The notes below the pieces were generated by a model that had not been told where the DNA came from, ran no database searches, and worked only from the letters and a program-made list of their open reading frames with translations. A DNA stretch of 64,000 bases from Stratiolaelaps scimitus (lineage: Eukaryota > Arthropoda > Arachnida > Mesostigmata > Laelapidae). The stretch covers positions 1,984,001 to 2,048,000 of the forward strand of contig JABWDB010000014.1 of NCBI GenBank assembly GCA_019614645.1, written 5' to 3'. Both the position numbers and the translations under genes were made by a program. Of this stretch, positions 51,983 to 63,906 are shown piece after piece (the stretch's first letter is position 1; the number at the start of each line of letters is the position of its first letter).

Positions 51983-53174
51983 GCATATGTTACGCATTCA
52001 AGTAAATGTTGAACACAACGGCAATGTTTCAAACGAGAACGCGGTTGTCGAGCTAGTGGCCCCTACACGTGCGCTGTGACCATAATCACAAGCCGATGCT
52101 GTCGGCCAGCGCGTCCCGACGCGGAAGCAAGAGCCAGCCGTCGAGGACAGCGATAACGGTGTGCCTCTGTCTCTGGGTCTCTATGCGAGCAAATCTGTGC
52201 GCGTGTGTGGCTTTGAATAGCTGATATGTAGATCCATGTCTCACTGTTCCGTTGTCGCTCCACTGCGCGACTGGTCCAGCGACTTCCCTGTCCAGGGCTG
52301 CTGCTCTTCCAGCAATACTTGGTCGCGCCTATCCAAAGAGGCCGTTGCGACCTCGACTGCCACCGCTTCTATGACCACCACCACCACAACTAGCACTACT
52401 ACCGCAGCCAGTTGCTCTGGTCTAACATCGCCATCCCTAACGTGTACGGGTTAGCCTATTACAGACGGCAGGGCTCAGCGTAAACCTAGGCTAGCCGTAC
52501 TCTATCTGCCAATCTGCCTATGTGAATTCAGCCTCTCGACTCGATGTCATGCTGACCCCACGCTCAGGTCGCAACGACAGCCGCCGTCCGTTTGTTATCT
52601 TATTGTCAAAGGGGTAGAACGAGTTGAGCCATGACAAGGGAGCTCAGTTACTCGGACAAGAAAGACAAAATGCGCTATGCAACAAAAGCCTTCGAACTTT
52701 ACCTTTGTAGCTCAGTCAGTGGCGAGCGCCGCCACGGCAGCTGCCGGCTGCTGCCCCTCCCCCCTCGGCGTTTTTTACGTAAACTCTCACACTCGCGGCG
52801 AATTGAAAGGCGGCAAGGGAGCCCGGGACGAGAGGGCATCTCACCGACACGTACACGAAGGAACACGTATTGATTGTCAGTCAGAAAGAGATAAATGGGT
52901 AGAACAAGATAGTCAAGGGAGGAGCGGCACTACATTTGCTATTCAGCATCCACCAGCGAATGATCTTTAAGTCCTGTGGTGTTCCTGTGTGAACCGGCCG
53001 CCGTATGGGACTGATAGTTCGTATCAATGCCTGTAGCTGTAAATAATAGTTGCAAGTGGCCAACCCAGTAAAAGGGTAATCACCTTTCAGAGCGTGCTAC
53101 TCCTGCTCTGTCACGTTGTGCCAAGGGGATAGTGTATAAATGCATGAAATAATTAAACGAACGATTATTTCATC

Positions 53175-53229
53175 TTGTTGCTGCTGTTATTGTTGTTGTT
53201 ACTGTTGTTGTTGTTGCTGTTGTTGTTGT
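53175..53229. repeat. (TTG)n/(CTG)n imperfect triplet tract
   Basis: About 55 bases of TTG units mixed with CTG and ATTG variants. The Cys-rich frame over it is a by-product. Confidence 0.9.
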
Positions 53230-53834
53230 AATTTTTTTAGTATTGTAAGTCCACCACAGGATTTCTGTTTAAACATTTGCTTTTATGAACATAGTGTCAT
53301 ATGTTGTGATATGATGAATATTAGACATATTATTCTTTATTAGATCGTGGCATAATATTTAATGAGTTATTAGTCGGCCTGCTGATTAAATATTGGTGAA
53401 CATGCATATCTCATTGTACATTTCATGTGCGCTTTCGAAACAGAAACCCGTTCATTTCTGAGGAGCACAGAATTATGTATATACATATTTTGTTGATATC
53501 ATTACATATGACAAATGGTTTTTTCCCCATAGTGCTCGTCTCCGTGTATTCACCGTTATCCGTTCCGAATCACCATTTCCTAATGTCTAGAGATATCGTG
53601 TGGTGTCCTTACACATATTTTCCATTATCGATTTCGTGTTATATGTCTTTTAAACGTTAGAAATATCGAACTCATTTAATAATGGTCACCGTCGACATAG
53701 CGATCAGGTCTTTTCGGCCATTTGCATCAGAACATTAAACTTATTTTAAAACTGTCACCTTCGGTTTTTTGTTCGTACCAGTTGACTGTCCGCGTCACCA
53801 TCACGGGGCTTGCAGTGCTGTAATGTGGTCCCGC

Positions 53835-54085
53835 AGATGGTCTAGTGGTGAGCTCCTGGATTATTATACAAGGGGGCATATCGGTTGGGATTCAAATCCT
53901 GCCGAACGTGGAGAGTCTACAGAATTGTTTATCATTTTTCTTTATCGGTGAATTATTGCCAGGTACGAAACGGGTGAATAGTAAAGCAAAGGTGGGCTCG
54001 ATTTGTCCTTGCAGTCATATATAAAAGATCCAAATCGGAGGTCTGTTAAATAGAAGAACAGCTGAGAGTTAGCTCAAATAATGTA
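53835..54085 (+). mobile_element. tRNA-derived SINE, hairpin-tail subfamily I, diverged full-length copy
   Basis: A-box TGGTCTAGTGG (53838-53848) resembles tRNA-Glu-type heads. A B-box-like GGGATTCAAATCCTGCC lies at 53887-53903. The body shares blocks in the same order with 336-598. The tail hairpin AGCTGAGAGTTAGCT (54060-54074) keeps pairing through a G-T wobble, followed by CAAATAATG. No clear target-site duplication remains, consistent with age. Confidence 0.75.
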
Positions 54086-55660
54086 GCATTCTCTTGTGAA
54101 GAAGTGTTGCGTCAAGAAGTGTTGAATATATATATATACATATATTATACTTACAGGAGCTTTCATCCAACAATGGAATGGTCTAAAATAAGTTAATTTT
54201 TTTAAGATACGTTGCATTAACTTGAAGGGTTTTGAAGCTCGAATACAGAGCTCTACAGTCCGCTGTCTAGTCACACGTCACGACTGCAGTCAAAAGCGCA
54301 TTCGCGACGGTGGTGCTCACAGACTCGAGCAGGAGTAGTCAAGCAGAGTATCGACGAACGGCAGCAAGTGATGTCCACGGCATATTACAGCCCGTGAAGC
54401 GCCAGTACAAGTAGCTGCTATCCGTAACTCTCTACGTAGACAGGCAGTTGATAGCAGGTGAGAACGACATTGGCGAATGTTGCAGAAGACGATCGAAGGG
54501 ACCCGCTTCGAACAGAGAGCGTTTGTATGTCGCGCAGTGTGTGTCGATACTGACGAGATACTCACTGCGTATGGGTGTGCGCGATCCAAACGACCCTTGA
54601 CCATCTAATCTATATAAATATATATATATATCATTGAAGGGAAAACTAAAATCTACCAGCCATGTCTCTGTCCTCGACAGGCGAGAGCGTTTAGGCTGTG
54701 CCGCTGCTGTCGTCAGTAATGCTCAATGATTACCGCGTATCCAAAAGGCAAAAAGTCCCTTTAGCAGGCAGTTCAGCCAGCCAGCCAGAAGAACGAAGCG
54801 GCACTTGGGCAGCTCGGCTACGAACGCCCTGCTGAAAGAGGCCTATCGCGTGCTCATGACTGGCGGACGATTCACGCGGTCGTATTAAGGAAATAGTAAA
54901 CTCTTGAATGACTACTAAAGCTAATGCGGTGAGCTGAGTTTCTGTGCCAGAACGGCCGTGCACTCCAACATACACACACACACACACACACACTCATATA
55001 GAGAGGGAGAGAAATGAAACGCCAACCTCTCTTTGCCAAGGCACACCTCTCCGTCTGGTGTCCTAGTTAGAAGAACACCAGGCATTGATTCCCAGCAGCA
55101 GCGGTGGTGGCAGCTTCGCGTGTCTTTTGCTCGCGGCACGCCATTATCACCGGTTATTGCGCCTGTCATTTCGCAGGCGGGCTCCACTTTCGCAGTGTGT
55201 GAAATACACTCCTCAACAGTGGCAATGCATGAAAAGATTTGGGACGGCGGAGTAATCCTTCAGTCCTTTTGGCTCAACCTGTAACGCCCGTACCGCAACA
55301 CAATGGTAATAGTATTCACGGCATTGTGCGTGTGAGAGATGCGAGATTATAGTAAGGTGTCAAGCGACTAGCGAGTGGTCACACGTTAGCGTAGGCCGGC
55401 TAACGCACACCTGCACACAAAGGTGGTGTAAACGCCACGACTGTGTAAAGTTAACAGATTTGACCTCGATCGAACAATTCATCATTGGCCAACATGCTGA
55501 TAACGATTTGCACTGTGTGCCTCCAACGCACGTTGTTCCTGTTATCAGCAAGCAATCGTCACCAAGTCAAGCTCGATTGTGATCATTATTATCATTATTA
55601 TTGTTAGTGTTGCTACTTCAAAGATGAACAATATCTTGGAAGCTTCGCGATCCATATTTG
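54086..55660. other. Non-coding sequence
   Basis: Contains short TA and CA tracts near 54128-54147, 54613-54632 and 54972-54995. Frames overlap on both strands. No gene, RNA or repeat family recognised. Confidence 0.45.
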
Positions 55661-55939
55661 CAGAGCAGAGAGGACTGGCTATCTTTTGAATGCTTCAAAA
55701 ACAAACATCAGTCCAAAGCGTCCTGTTTGCCGTCGCTGCTCGAGCACGGCGACGCCACTCAGCTGAAAGCTGAGTTGAAGGCAGTCCACGCACCGGGGGG
55801 CTTTTGCCACAGGTACAAGCAATCATTCGGAATTGAATCAGCGAATTTCGAAGAGGTCGTGTCTTTCAGTACCGGGAATAGAATCGAGTCCAGGGACGGT
55901 CGAATCGTGGCCGACTCGAGCCAAAAATTCATGAAATAG
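55661..55939 (+). CDS. Candidate exon or transposase remnant with CENP-B/Tc5-like motif
   Basis: The open frame follows a good acceptor (CCATATTTGCAG ending about 55663) and ends with TAG at 55937. The composition is ordinary for a soluble protein. The central part has two helical-looking blocks (DATQLKAELKAV), then GFCHRYKQSFGIES, which loosely resembles the W-L-x-R-F-K-x-R-H-G-I signature of the CENP-B/Tc5 DNA-binding domain found in pogo/Tigger-type transposases and CENP-B-like proteins. The signature Trp is replaced and no DDE domain follows. This is a weak similarity by eye, and the frame may be chance. Confidence 0.18.
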   Translation, partial: QSREDWLSFECFKNKHQSKASCLPSLLEHGDATQLKAELKAVHAPGGFCHRYKQSFGIESANFEEVVSFSTGNRIESRDGRIVADSSQKFMK

Positions 55940-57100
55940 GCCCTCGCTGAGCGAAACTGGTGGAGCTGCGTGAAATCACGGAGGCTCTGGCCAGATCATC
56001 AATGGCCAGACATTTTACTTCTATATTTTGTTACACGAACACCCGTGTATATGAAAATGCCGAAACAGTCAACGGGCTACCGCACGTTGCTAATTCTAGA
56101 CGAAAGGCAGCGAACAGCTCTGTGGTGTATGGGTATATTCGTGGCCGTCAATCCGAGCTGGATGATCCGTATCGATTGAGTCAAGCGAGACATTTTCCAC
56201 AAACAAGTTATTCTCAATCGAAGAGAATTGGACACTGCTTTCTGAATAATAGCCAACTGTTAGATCTCTCTTTGGTGCTCCAGCGGATAACTGTCTGCGC
56301 GGCTGAGATGAGGCCTGGAAGGACAAGAGAAGTTCCGTCTCATCCATATCACGAGCAATTTCCAACGTGCTAGCACGTACCCTATAGAGTTGACGTTTGA
56401 TATATTCGAGTCAGTAAGCTATTCGCAGAAGGTCGTATAGTATATTGATACGCACCGAGAAATGACCAATGGGAGAAGGTCTGCATGCAGCAACTCTCTT
56501 TGAAAGTGATTCACCGATTGCAATGAAGAGATTCCTGGTGATCTGGATATTTATTTTAAGTTTCAGGACAGCTGTCTGTGGACTCTTGGGGGGCTGTCGT
56601 CAAATGATGGTTCGTTATTCGGACTTTGAGGAAGCATGTTGCATAAATGTTGCCAATAATTGTTTTGGTATCACGATTTCTTTTGATGTATGCAAACATT
56701 TTAGGTCACCGAGTAGTGGCACCACTTAACGGTAATGATGACGCAATTCATCCATATAACTTCATATATTATAGATCTAAACCTTCATCTATCAATGATT
56801 GCAGTAGTAATAGTTGTATTATACACTATTTACATATATATGTATATATATATATGCCAATGTTGTATATATATATATATATATAATATATTCGTTTATG
56901 TACGTACGTACCTATGATTTCGCTGCATTCAGCCCCAGTGGAATATCTCTAATGTCCAATAATGCTTCCGCTTACCATTGATCTGCGTGAGTCCGGAATG
57001 ACTTTTTCGTTACCCAACAATAACTCAACGGGCTGCTGCTTATCTCCCACTTCATATCATCTTTGGAAGCGGAGCTGCGGGGTTTAATGCAAAGTTGTGC
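55940..57100. other. Mixed sequence with a possible small secreted-peptide frame
   Basis: Apart from the candidate at 56523-56729, this stretch contains only motif-free frames and short TA tracts near 56840-56884. Confidence 0.4.
56523..56729 (+). CDS. Candidate small secreted Cys-rich peptide
   Basis: The ATG at 56523 opens 68 codons beginning with a good signal-peptide profile (MKRFLVIWIFILSFRTAVCG). The following part of about 40 residues holds five Cys, spaced C-x25ish region then CC-x6-C-x9-C (GGC, EACC, NNC, DVC). The CC...C...C pattern recalls secreted hormones, but the spacing does not fit the insulin A chain (CC-x3-C-x8-C). An alternative is that the frame starts at an internal acceptor (TTTAAGTTTCAG ending about 56568). 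No family is recognised. A frame this short occurs by chance. Confidence 0.18.
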   Translation: MKRFLVIWIFILSFRTAVCGLLGGCRQMMVRYSDFEEACCINVANNCFGITISFDVCKHFRSPSSGTT

Positions 57101-59650
57101 AGCGATGGTTAAATGAAAATGCATAAGCAACCCCCAGGACCACTGCTGCTGCTGTGGCTATTGCCTTGTTTGTCTCCAGGCCACGAAGTGGCCAGGCCGC
57201 AGGCTGCCGTATCTGTACCTTGCTTTGCCAGTTCTTACGACCGTCATCGTGAGCACGCATGAATCGACTCTAATCATCGCGCATCCATAGTCCACCCAGA
57301 GTGGTGAAGGCATATGTAGCGGACAGGTCGAGCGCCAAAGCCAAACCATCTGGGCCACGAGTTAACGAATCGACACAATACGTGCAATGCACTGCGAGGA
57401 AATGTGAAGAGAATATGCAGGCGGGCCAGTGGGCACCGCAGGTAGAAGCTGCCGTTGAAGCTTGTTGGCTGCGTGGCTGGCCTGGCTGGCTGACTGGCTT
57501 TCGTGTGCCGATCTGGGAGCCGGCAGCTGCTGCTGGACGCTTCCTCGCGTCTGCGTGCAAAACGACGGCCACCAGTGGTCGGCCCTAACTCGAGGCAACA
57601 GCTACCGTCGATCCCTAACCGACGAATGAAACCGGAACGGCGGACGGGTGGTTGGGGCGGGGGGGGCAACATTGCATGCAACACAGAGCAGATGCAAGCA
57701 TCGCATTTCTCGTCGGCTGTTGTGTCGGCCAGCGGTTGGCTCGGCCGGCGCCGACGGTGGCGACCCCGGGGCTGTGGCGAGCAAGCGGTAACGGCGGATG
57801 CGATGGAGGCGATTCAGCAGAGAGGCGCACCCAATGCAACTGTTCTCGGCCTCTCTCTCTCTCTGTCTCTCGTTTTTTTCCTGCTCTTTCCCTGACTCTG
57901 TATGAACGGCGGCTGCTGGGCGCCGGCGGTTGGAGGCCCCCTGCTCTGGACGGCCGAAGGAGCGTCTATCGGAGACCAGGCCAGGCGAGGCGAGGCGGTA
58001 TTGCCGCGAGTTCTGTATAGCGATGCCGCTGGTAGGAACGGATATGAAAAGGGGCAAAAAGCAGCCTAAGGCGTCGGCAGAAACGGTCAGAAACTGGGGG
58101 GTGGAGGGGTGCATGCCTTTTGATAAGGTGCCATAGCGAGGAGAAGCGAAGCGTTTGTTACTGGGGCGCACTCGGGCGTCAATTGTGGACGTAGTGTAGC
58201 AGTGAGTGCACACAGACACACACACACACAACGGCTGAAGTGGCGCGGCAAGACAGGATGGGGAATGGGTGGGCTTAAGAGAAGGCAGGGGAGGGCTGCA
58301 TAGTGAGGGCGCTGCATGAGACTGGAGACCTGGCTTGGTCCACCGGCTCGGCCGCCTGGAGAGGCAGCCACGTTGGTGATGGTGGCGGGGCCAAGGATAC
58401 GGCGTATCGCCCGAAAGAGTTCGCTTGCCTGCCGGCTCGTTCTATTACGCATGTGTTGCATAGCGAAGTCCAGTAGCGACAGCAGCAGCCGGTACTCTGT
58501 TCGTCCGCCACTCGGTAGAAAGAGAGAGAGAGAGGAGGAGGACGTAAGTTACAGCTATTACCATACACAAAGCTTAGCTGATGGGCCGGGCTGTTCTTTT
58601 TTCTCGCTCGTGGAAACGTTCCTTTTTGAACACAGAGGTGTTGCACAGAAAGGCTGCGGATGGAGGACGCACAACGACGCTCGGTGTCTTGGCCACCGCA
58701 TGACCCCCTTTTTGGCGTTCCTATATATGAGCCATCTCAATTCGATTGCTTTTGCTCAGCTGGCCATCTGGCGCGCTCGACCCTATTGCTGTGGCCGTAG
58801 CTGTTGTGGCGTACGTATCTATCTAATATATCTTTACATATATACAACAATATCTGCTGCTGTGGTATCATGTTGAGCACACTTTGCTATCATTTTCTTT
58901 ATACATCTATCGTTGTTGTTGTTGCTGCTGTTAGCACAGTCATCTCTGACTCGTGTCATCCAACATCGGGCAAACACGCAATGAAAAGTGCAATTGCCAC
59001 CATTACTGGCTCTCCCTCTGCTCTGGCTTGATGTTGCGTCCGTCCGTCCCTCCGTCCGTTCGCCAGTGCTCCCGTCTCCTCAACATAAACAAACTGTCGT
59101 TGTTCGTCTTCCTCTTTTCGTTCACAACTTCACTCTTCACTTTGCCCCTGGTGCGTGCTCTTCATTTCACTCTCACGCTCTCAACCCCCCCCGCCCCCCA
59201 CTCGCCTTTCCTCTCGCTGGTAGCAATTTGCTGTTCCCTTGCTGTTTGTTGTCGTCATTGTCGCTATCGTCGCCGCCGCCGCTGTTGTCGCTGCCGTTGT
59301 CGGTTGTTGCCGCGGGCAATTCGGATTATTCGCGTTCATGCTGCTGATGTCGCCACTACTACTGCTGCTACATCATTGTGAACGGCTGCGTCTGCCGCCG
59401 ATGCCGCTGTCCAGATGCTCAAAAATTGTTTGTGTTGTCACCCGGCGTTGTCCCACGCCGTCCCGTCACCCTCTCTCCGGTTGCTCCCCGCCTCCCGACG
59501 CCAATGAATGTGTCCCAGGCGCTCTCTGTGGCATTGCCATCACATGATTCTGTTTATCATTGAATCCTGCTTCGATCGGAGAGGCTCGCCTTTCGGTGCC
59601 GTGCTTCTCTACGTTGCAGAGAGAGAAAGAGAGCGAAAGAGAGAAGAGGG
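57101..59650. repeat. GC-rich, triplet- and CT-rich island
   Basis: A run of eight G (57659-57666), CT runs near 57850-57866, CA runs near 58211-58229, and CGC/CTG triplets near 59268-59300. The longest frames of the window (57602-58231 minus, 58316-58876 plus) lie here, but they overlap other long frames on both strands, and the 209-codon one opens at GTG in the CA repeat. No CDS is supported. Confidence 0.5.
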
Positions 59651-60518
59651 ACCAGACATGGTTTAAGCTTTAGTAAGAGTCTCGTAATACCGCTCCTTAG
59701 TTCGTTTACACCCCGATGACAGTGGTCAGAAAACACTCTGATTAGGATACAGTTCCGAGTGTGCTTAACGTTCCGTTTTCCATTGTTCTACTTGGCGAGG
59801 CATAAAATGTGAGATGATTGTTCAACTGAGCGAACACAGAACTTCTTCTCTATGGAAAAACAGCGAAGTATACCCTGAAAAAAAACACGCGCAAGAGGTC
59901 TAACTTGGGACGAACGATTGGGAGAGATGTTCGAGGAAGGCAGCCAACTCGCTTTGTACTAGCCAAACCAACGAGGCGTTCATTACAGAAGTACAGTGCG
60001 TCATCACTTAGTTACGCCCCTGTCAGGTACATTTGTATATCTATAATTACTCCTCACACGGTACGTCAGGACGTAGCAATTAATGGGTACATTCGTTAGA
60101 TGAAAATGTCTATCTAGCAGGAATCTGTCTTCTAGAGGCAGACGACAATTCCAGAGCAGAGACTTTCCTTCAAGCTGGTTTATGCATCCAAAGGCCTGTC
60201 TCGCCACAAGCAGTTTACCCGAGAGGAGGGGCGTTGCATTTCTGCATGTGGCCCCTGAGATTGACCGCTGAGCGCAAGCGGCATCACGAACAGCAGGAAC
60301 GAATAGACTCGCTCGTTCAGCTCGAGCGATGTGATCGTCTGTCTGACAAGACCACCTTGTGCATTCGTTCCAGTCCAGCGTCATCTGGCAGCATTTCAAC
60401 GACATCGAGTCTCGTGCGAACGACCTCGATGGGGTTTGCCCTCGGGAAAACGCATCGCCAAGAATCTCCTATCGCAATTGCAGCCAACAACGGTGTAACT
60501 ACGGTAGGTAACTGCTTC
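59651..60518. other. Unique non-coding sequence
   Basis: No gene, RNA or repeat recognised. The 133-codon minus frame at 60004-60405 has no motif and overlaps plus-strand frames. Confidence 0.4.
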
Positions 60519-60611
60519 TTAGTAATGTAGCATGTAATGTTAAGAGCTGAGGCCTGTCAGATAGGGGAACAGCTGAGGGTCAGCTCGAAAAACATTTTTT
60601 TTAGTAATGTA
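60519..60611 (+). mobile_element. 5'-truncated hairpin-tail SINE, subfamily I, with target-site duplication
   Basis: TTAGTAATGTA occurs at 60519-60529 and 60601-60611, bracketing a 71-bp insert (60530-60600). The insert contains only the SINE 3' end: GATAGGGGAACAGCTGAG leading into the hairpin AGCTGAGGGTCAGCT (60571-60585), then CGAAAAAC and a T run. Its core matches the palindrome arms at 7660-7789. The tRNA head is absent, as expected when reverse transcription stops early. Confidence 0.82.
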
Positions 60612-62740
60612 AAACAATTGAGTTTAATAGAGCATTTCGAGTATTTTGTTAAAGGGGGTCAAACACAACAATCCAATAGCATCCGTAGAAGTCCAGTAAA
60701 CAGTGTGAAATTTCGACTCAAGGAAAACTCATGGTAAACTCGAAGGCTATTTCCATGGAATCGATCAAATCAAAATGGCGAACGATATCATAGGTTGATA
60801 TTTCTAATATTGCGTGCATTCATTCGACATTCATCCGGTGGACACAGGGCCCTCAATAGCAAAAGACACCATCATGTATGGCCTCGCAAGGTTAACCACA
60901 CCTACTTTGCACAATTGGCCAACCCCGGCATCAGGGCGATTGCCGCGACACGTTGCGATCAGTTATTTGGATGCGCCCTTACTTCCTGACACAAATGATT
61001 GGCACAATATATCACTGGCAATACAATATATATCGACACGGCACACAATGACTAGATGGCCAAATCGTAAAGGTATATGTCGTCGTACCTTATTACAAGT
61101 CTCTATAATAATCGAAATGAAACACGCTTTATGTCATGCTCGCCGCTCGCTCACAAGGCAGCACCAATAGCCTCTGCCATGCTTGTGTGCCTACGGCCGA
61201 GTATAATAAGCATATGCTCATACGGCAGTCGACAGAAGGACGACGCGCCACCTTATTCAAGGTGGATCATCCAAATGTCAAAATGGATTACACGACTAAT
61301 AGCAATCGTCGTCTTCTACCAGGTGTCATGCAGGATTTTCCCGTCACAACAGAGCTGCTCGCTCCCCATCTCTCTCTCTCTCTGGCACGTTTGCATTGAG
61401 TTTGATGTGGCGTGTCGTGCGAGTGAACGAGCGAGCGAGATGCAGCTAGTGATTGCTACTATAGATGAAGTTTATGTATTTGGCTTGGTGACTTTCCATT
61501 TATGCCGACATCGGAATAACGGTTACGTCCCTGTTGTCTGGGAGACGCACGCGACACAAGCTGCCTTCTGTTTTGCTGCACAATTCGCCAATTATTATAT
61601 AATTATTAATAAAGCCTTGTCGAGATTGGAAATGTTTCGTAGAAATGAGTATTTTTCGTAGCAGGAAGCGTCCTTTTTGATATGGCTTTGCGAGTATGCA
61701 ACTCTATATATGACTTAGTGTACGTGAAGGTGAGCGTGTTTTATATGATTCATCCTATATACGACTCAATGGACGCGAGCAGGAGATGATAAAAAAATGT
61801 GTGAATCTATGGTTGTGTGGATCTAAGGTTTTGTCAACTGTCAACTATAAATATATCGGAAATTCGGTGGATTTGTCTATGTAACAGTTTCAATATGTAA
61901 AGTGCGGATGTATTTAATAAATATTTATACTTACTGGAACGGGTTGTGAGCGTCACGCCGCCATGATCAGATTGTTTAACTAATCACGAGGGTTATTCGA
62001 ACGAAGTGATGATACCTAAATAATAAAGAAGTTGGCTTGTTCATATATAAGGCTGAGAGCGAATGGCTCCTCACCACACTACTGCATCGCGTGCTGATGG
62101 CCAGACAACATCGTGGCATGTTGCATTCGGTTCGGTTGTATATATATTTACAGATATCTTATTGGAATTTGACTTCCCACTAATAGCAATTAAATCGAAT
62201 CATATATAACTAATTCGCCGGATCACAAATGTTTTCCGCATCGTTCTGTTGAAGAATAACAGCGATTTGATGTCATTATAATTGTACAGCTAACCAATAA
62301 ACTTCGGCACCACTTCTTCGAGTTGTACCACTCGAAGATACCCCATGTTCCGTGCAGGTTCTCATCACGCCAATGCTTTCGGAATCTAGAGGCTAGCTTC
62401 ATGAGATATGCCAACTTCTTCAAACCTCTGAGCCGTGTTCAAGGGTATGCTTTTCCAAGTGGCTCACATGTTCGACTTTGCGGCGATCTCATTTTCTCAC
62501 CTTCATTTTTGCCCGTTTCGAACCTTAAAAGACGGACACAAAGAGAGAGAAATCAAGAGAGAGAGAGAAAGAAAGCGAGAGAGCGAGCGAGCGCAAGAAG
62601 AACATTAACAACAACGGCGTACGCGTACCCATTGTAGGTGGTCGCCAGCGACGATCTACCTCTCTTTTCAAGAATAACAATCACTATCTAACGGCGGAGA
62701 TACCCGCGCGGCCGAGACATCGGGCGCCACTCTTTTCGAC
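60612..62740. other. Unique sequence with one long ATG frame
   Basis: Mostly AT-rich from 61650 to 62320, and GA-rich at 62530-62600. The only item worth noting is the frame at 61077-61661. Confidence 0.4.
61077..61661 (+). CDS. Longest ATG-initiated open frame, anonymous
   Basis: 194 codons from an ATG. A central hydrophobic segment (WITRLIAIVVFYQVSCRIF) is followed by a CT-microsatellite-derived SLPISLSL stretch, a GAGCGAGC-derived ASERASE stretch and an ordinary C-terminal part. No domain or family is recognised. The repeat-derived central part weakens the coding case. A second overlapping frame (61136-61399) exists. Confidence 0.12.
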   Translation: MSSYLITSLYNNRNETRFMSCSPLAHKAAPIASAMLVCLRPSIISICSYGSRQKDDAPPYSRWIIQMSKWITRLIAIVVFYQVSCRIFPSQQSCSLPISLSLWHVCIEFDVACRASERASEMQLVIATIDEVYVFGLVTFHLCRHRNNGYVPVVWETHATQAAFCFAAQFANYYIIINKALSRLEMFRRNEYFS

Positions 62741-63906
62741 TGTCAATAATAAATTCCACGGACGACACCGATTGATGTTTTGATGGGTACACCAGACACA
62801 AGAGTAGTAGTGGTAGTAGCAGTAGTAATGGCTGCAGCCGTTGCTGTAATAGTTGTAGTGGTGATTGTGGTCGTGATTGTCCTGCTAGCTGGCGAGGCCT
62901 CTACTTTACTCAGGGAGAAGGGGAACAAGGCGGCCAGTTCAGCCTCGGATGTATTTTTAGCATTTGAGCAGACGCGCCGGCGCCAAGGCAATAACACAGT
63001 ATCACGCAGTCAACGTCAACGATATTTCACACTGTGACAGGACGTTGGCACAACTCTTCGCGCAAAGTTACAGACTGATACGCACTGCTGCTTCCACCCC
63101 GCCTGTTGTATTATCATCATCGTCGTCATCGTCGCCATCTCTACCCTATATATTTACCGGATAACGACGACCAGCTCAGTGAGCTACCTCAGTACGGCAA
63201 CGGGCTGCCGTAACGAGTTCAACGATGCTCATACATAGATATATACCGATGTGTGTACGCTCTCCCATTCATCATCTGCCCTGCAACAGGAAGCTGCTGC
63301 CAGTGAGGGTATGCTGCTGGTGTCTGTGGCGATCATGATGATGATTTCAGCATATGGAGAAATACAAATAGATGAGTGCGTAGGCAGGGCAGTGCATATT
63401 TCGCTGGTGCTCAGTGACGGACAGCCGTACGCGCAGTTGACAGACGAGCTGGCCACTCCGACGATGGCGGCAGCTGTTACGGCGAGAAGCAGAACAGAAA
63501 ACAAATATACAGTCTCCTCTCTCTCTCTCCGTATCTCTCCTTTCTCTCGAACTGTTACTGCTGTGTTTCATATCGGCGTGTACTTTCTTAGCCTGGCATT
63601 CTCTGTACGCACGTGTGTACGCAGCCGCTTGAATGTGGCTCTTGGCACCAGCGTTTAAGATCGTCGCAGGGCATAGTAGTCGTGTATCAGGACAACCCTT
63701 ACAACAATAAAAAGACGCTTTGGTCACGTTATTGCACAGATCGACGATACTTGGCTGCGGGACTGTTGAGCATTCATTGGCTGGCGCTGTTTCATCGATT
63801 GGGTAAGCTCAGTATTTGGACCTCCTTGATGGAAGAAGCACGAGATGGCCTCGTTGGCTCACAGCTGGTGCTCAAATGACAACGGCGTCCTGAGTTTGCT
63901 GGCGTT
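62741..63906. repeat. Triplet-rich sequence
   Basis: GTAGTAGTGGTAGTAGCAGT near 62802-62824 and ATC/GTC triplets near 63112-63134. Frames are Val/Ala- or Thr-rich on opposite strands. No gene called. Confidence 0.5.

Larger units (their letters stand above)
50261..53834. other. Non-coding sequence, mostly AT-rich
   Basis: AAT-type runs near 50503-50523, ATG/ATC triplets near 51031-51050, (TA)n at 51958-51982 and a TTG/CTG tract at 53175-53229. No gene recognised. Confidence 0.45.

Noticed and set aside
56523..56729. Insulin/relaxin-family A-chain reading of the CC...C...C pattern
   Set aside because: Spacing is CC-x6-C-x9-C rather than CC-x3-C-x8-C, and no B chain is visible.
57602..58231. 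209-codon minus-strand frame
   Set aside because: Opens at GTG within a CA repeat, overlaps several long frames on both strands in a GC-rich island, and has no recognisable domain.
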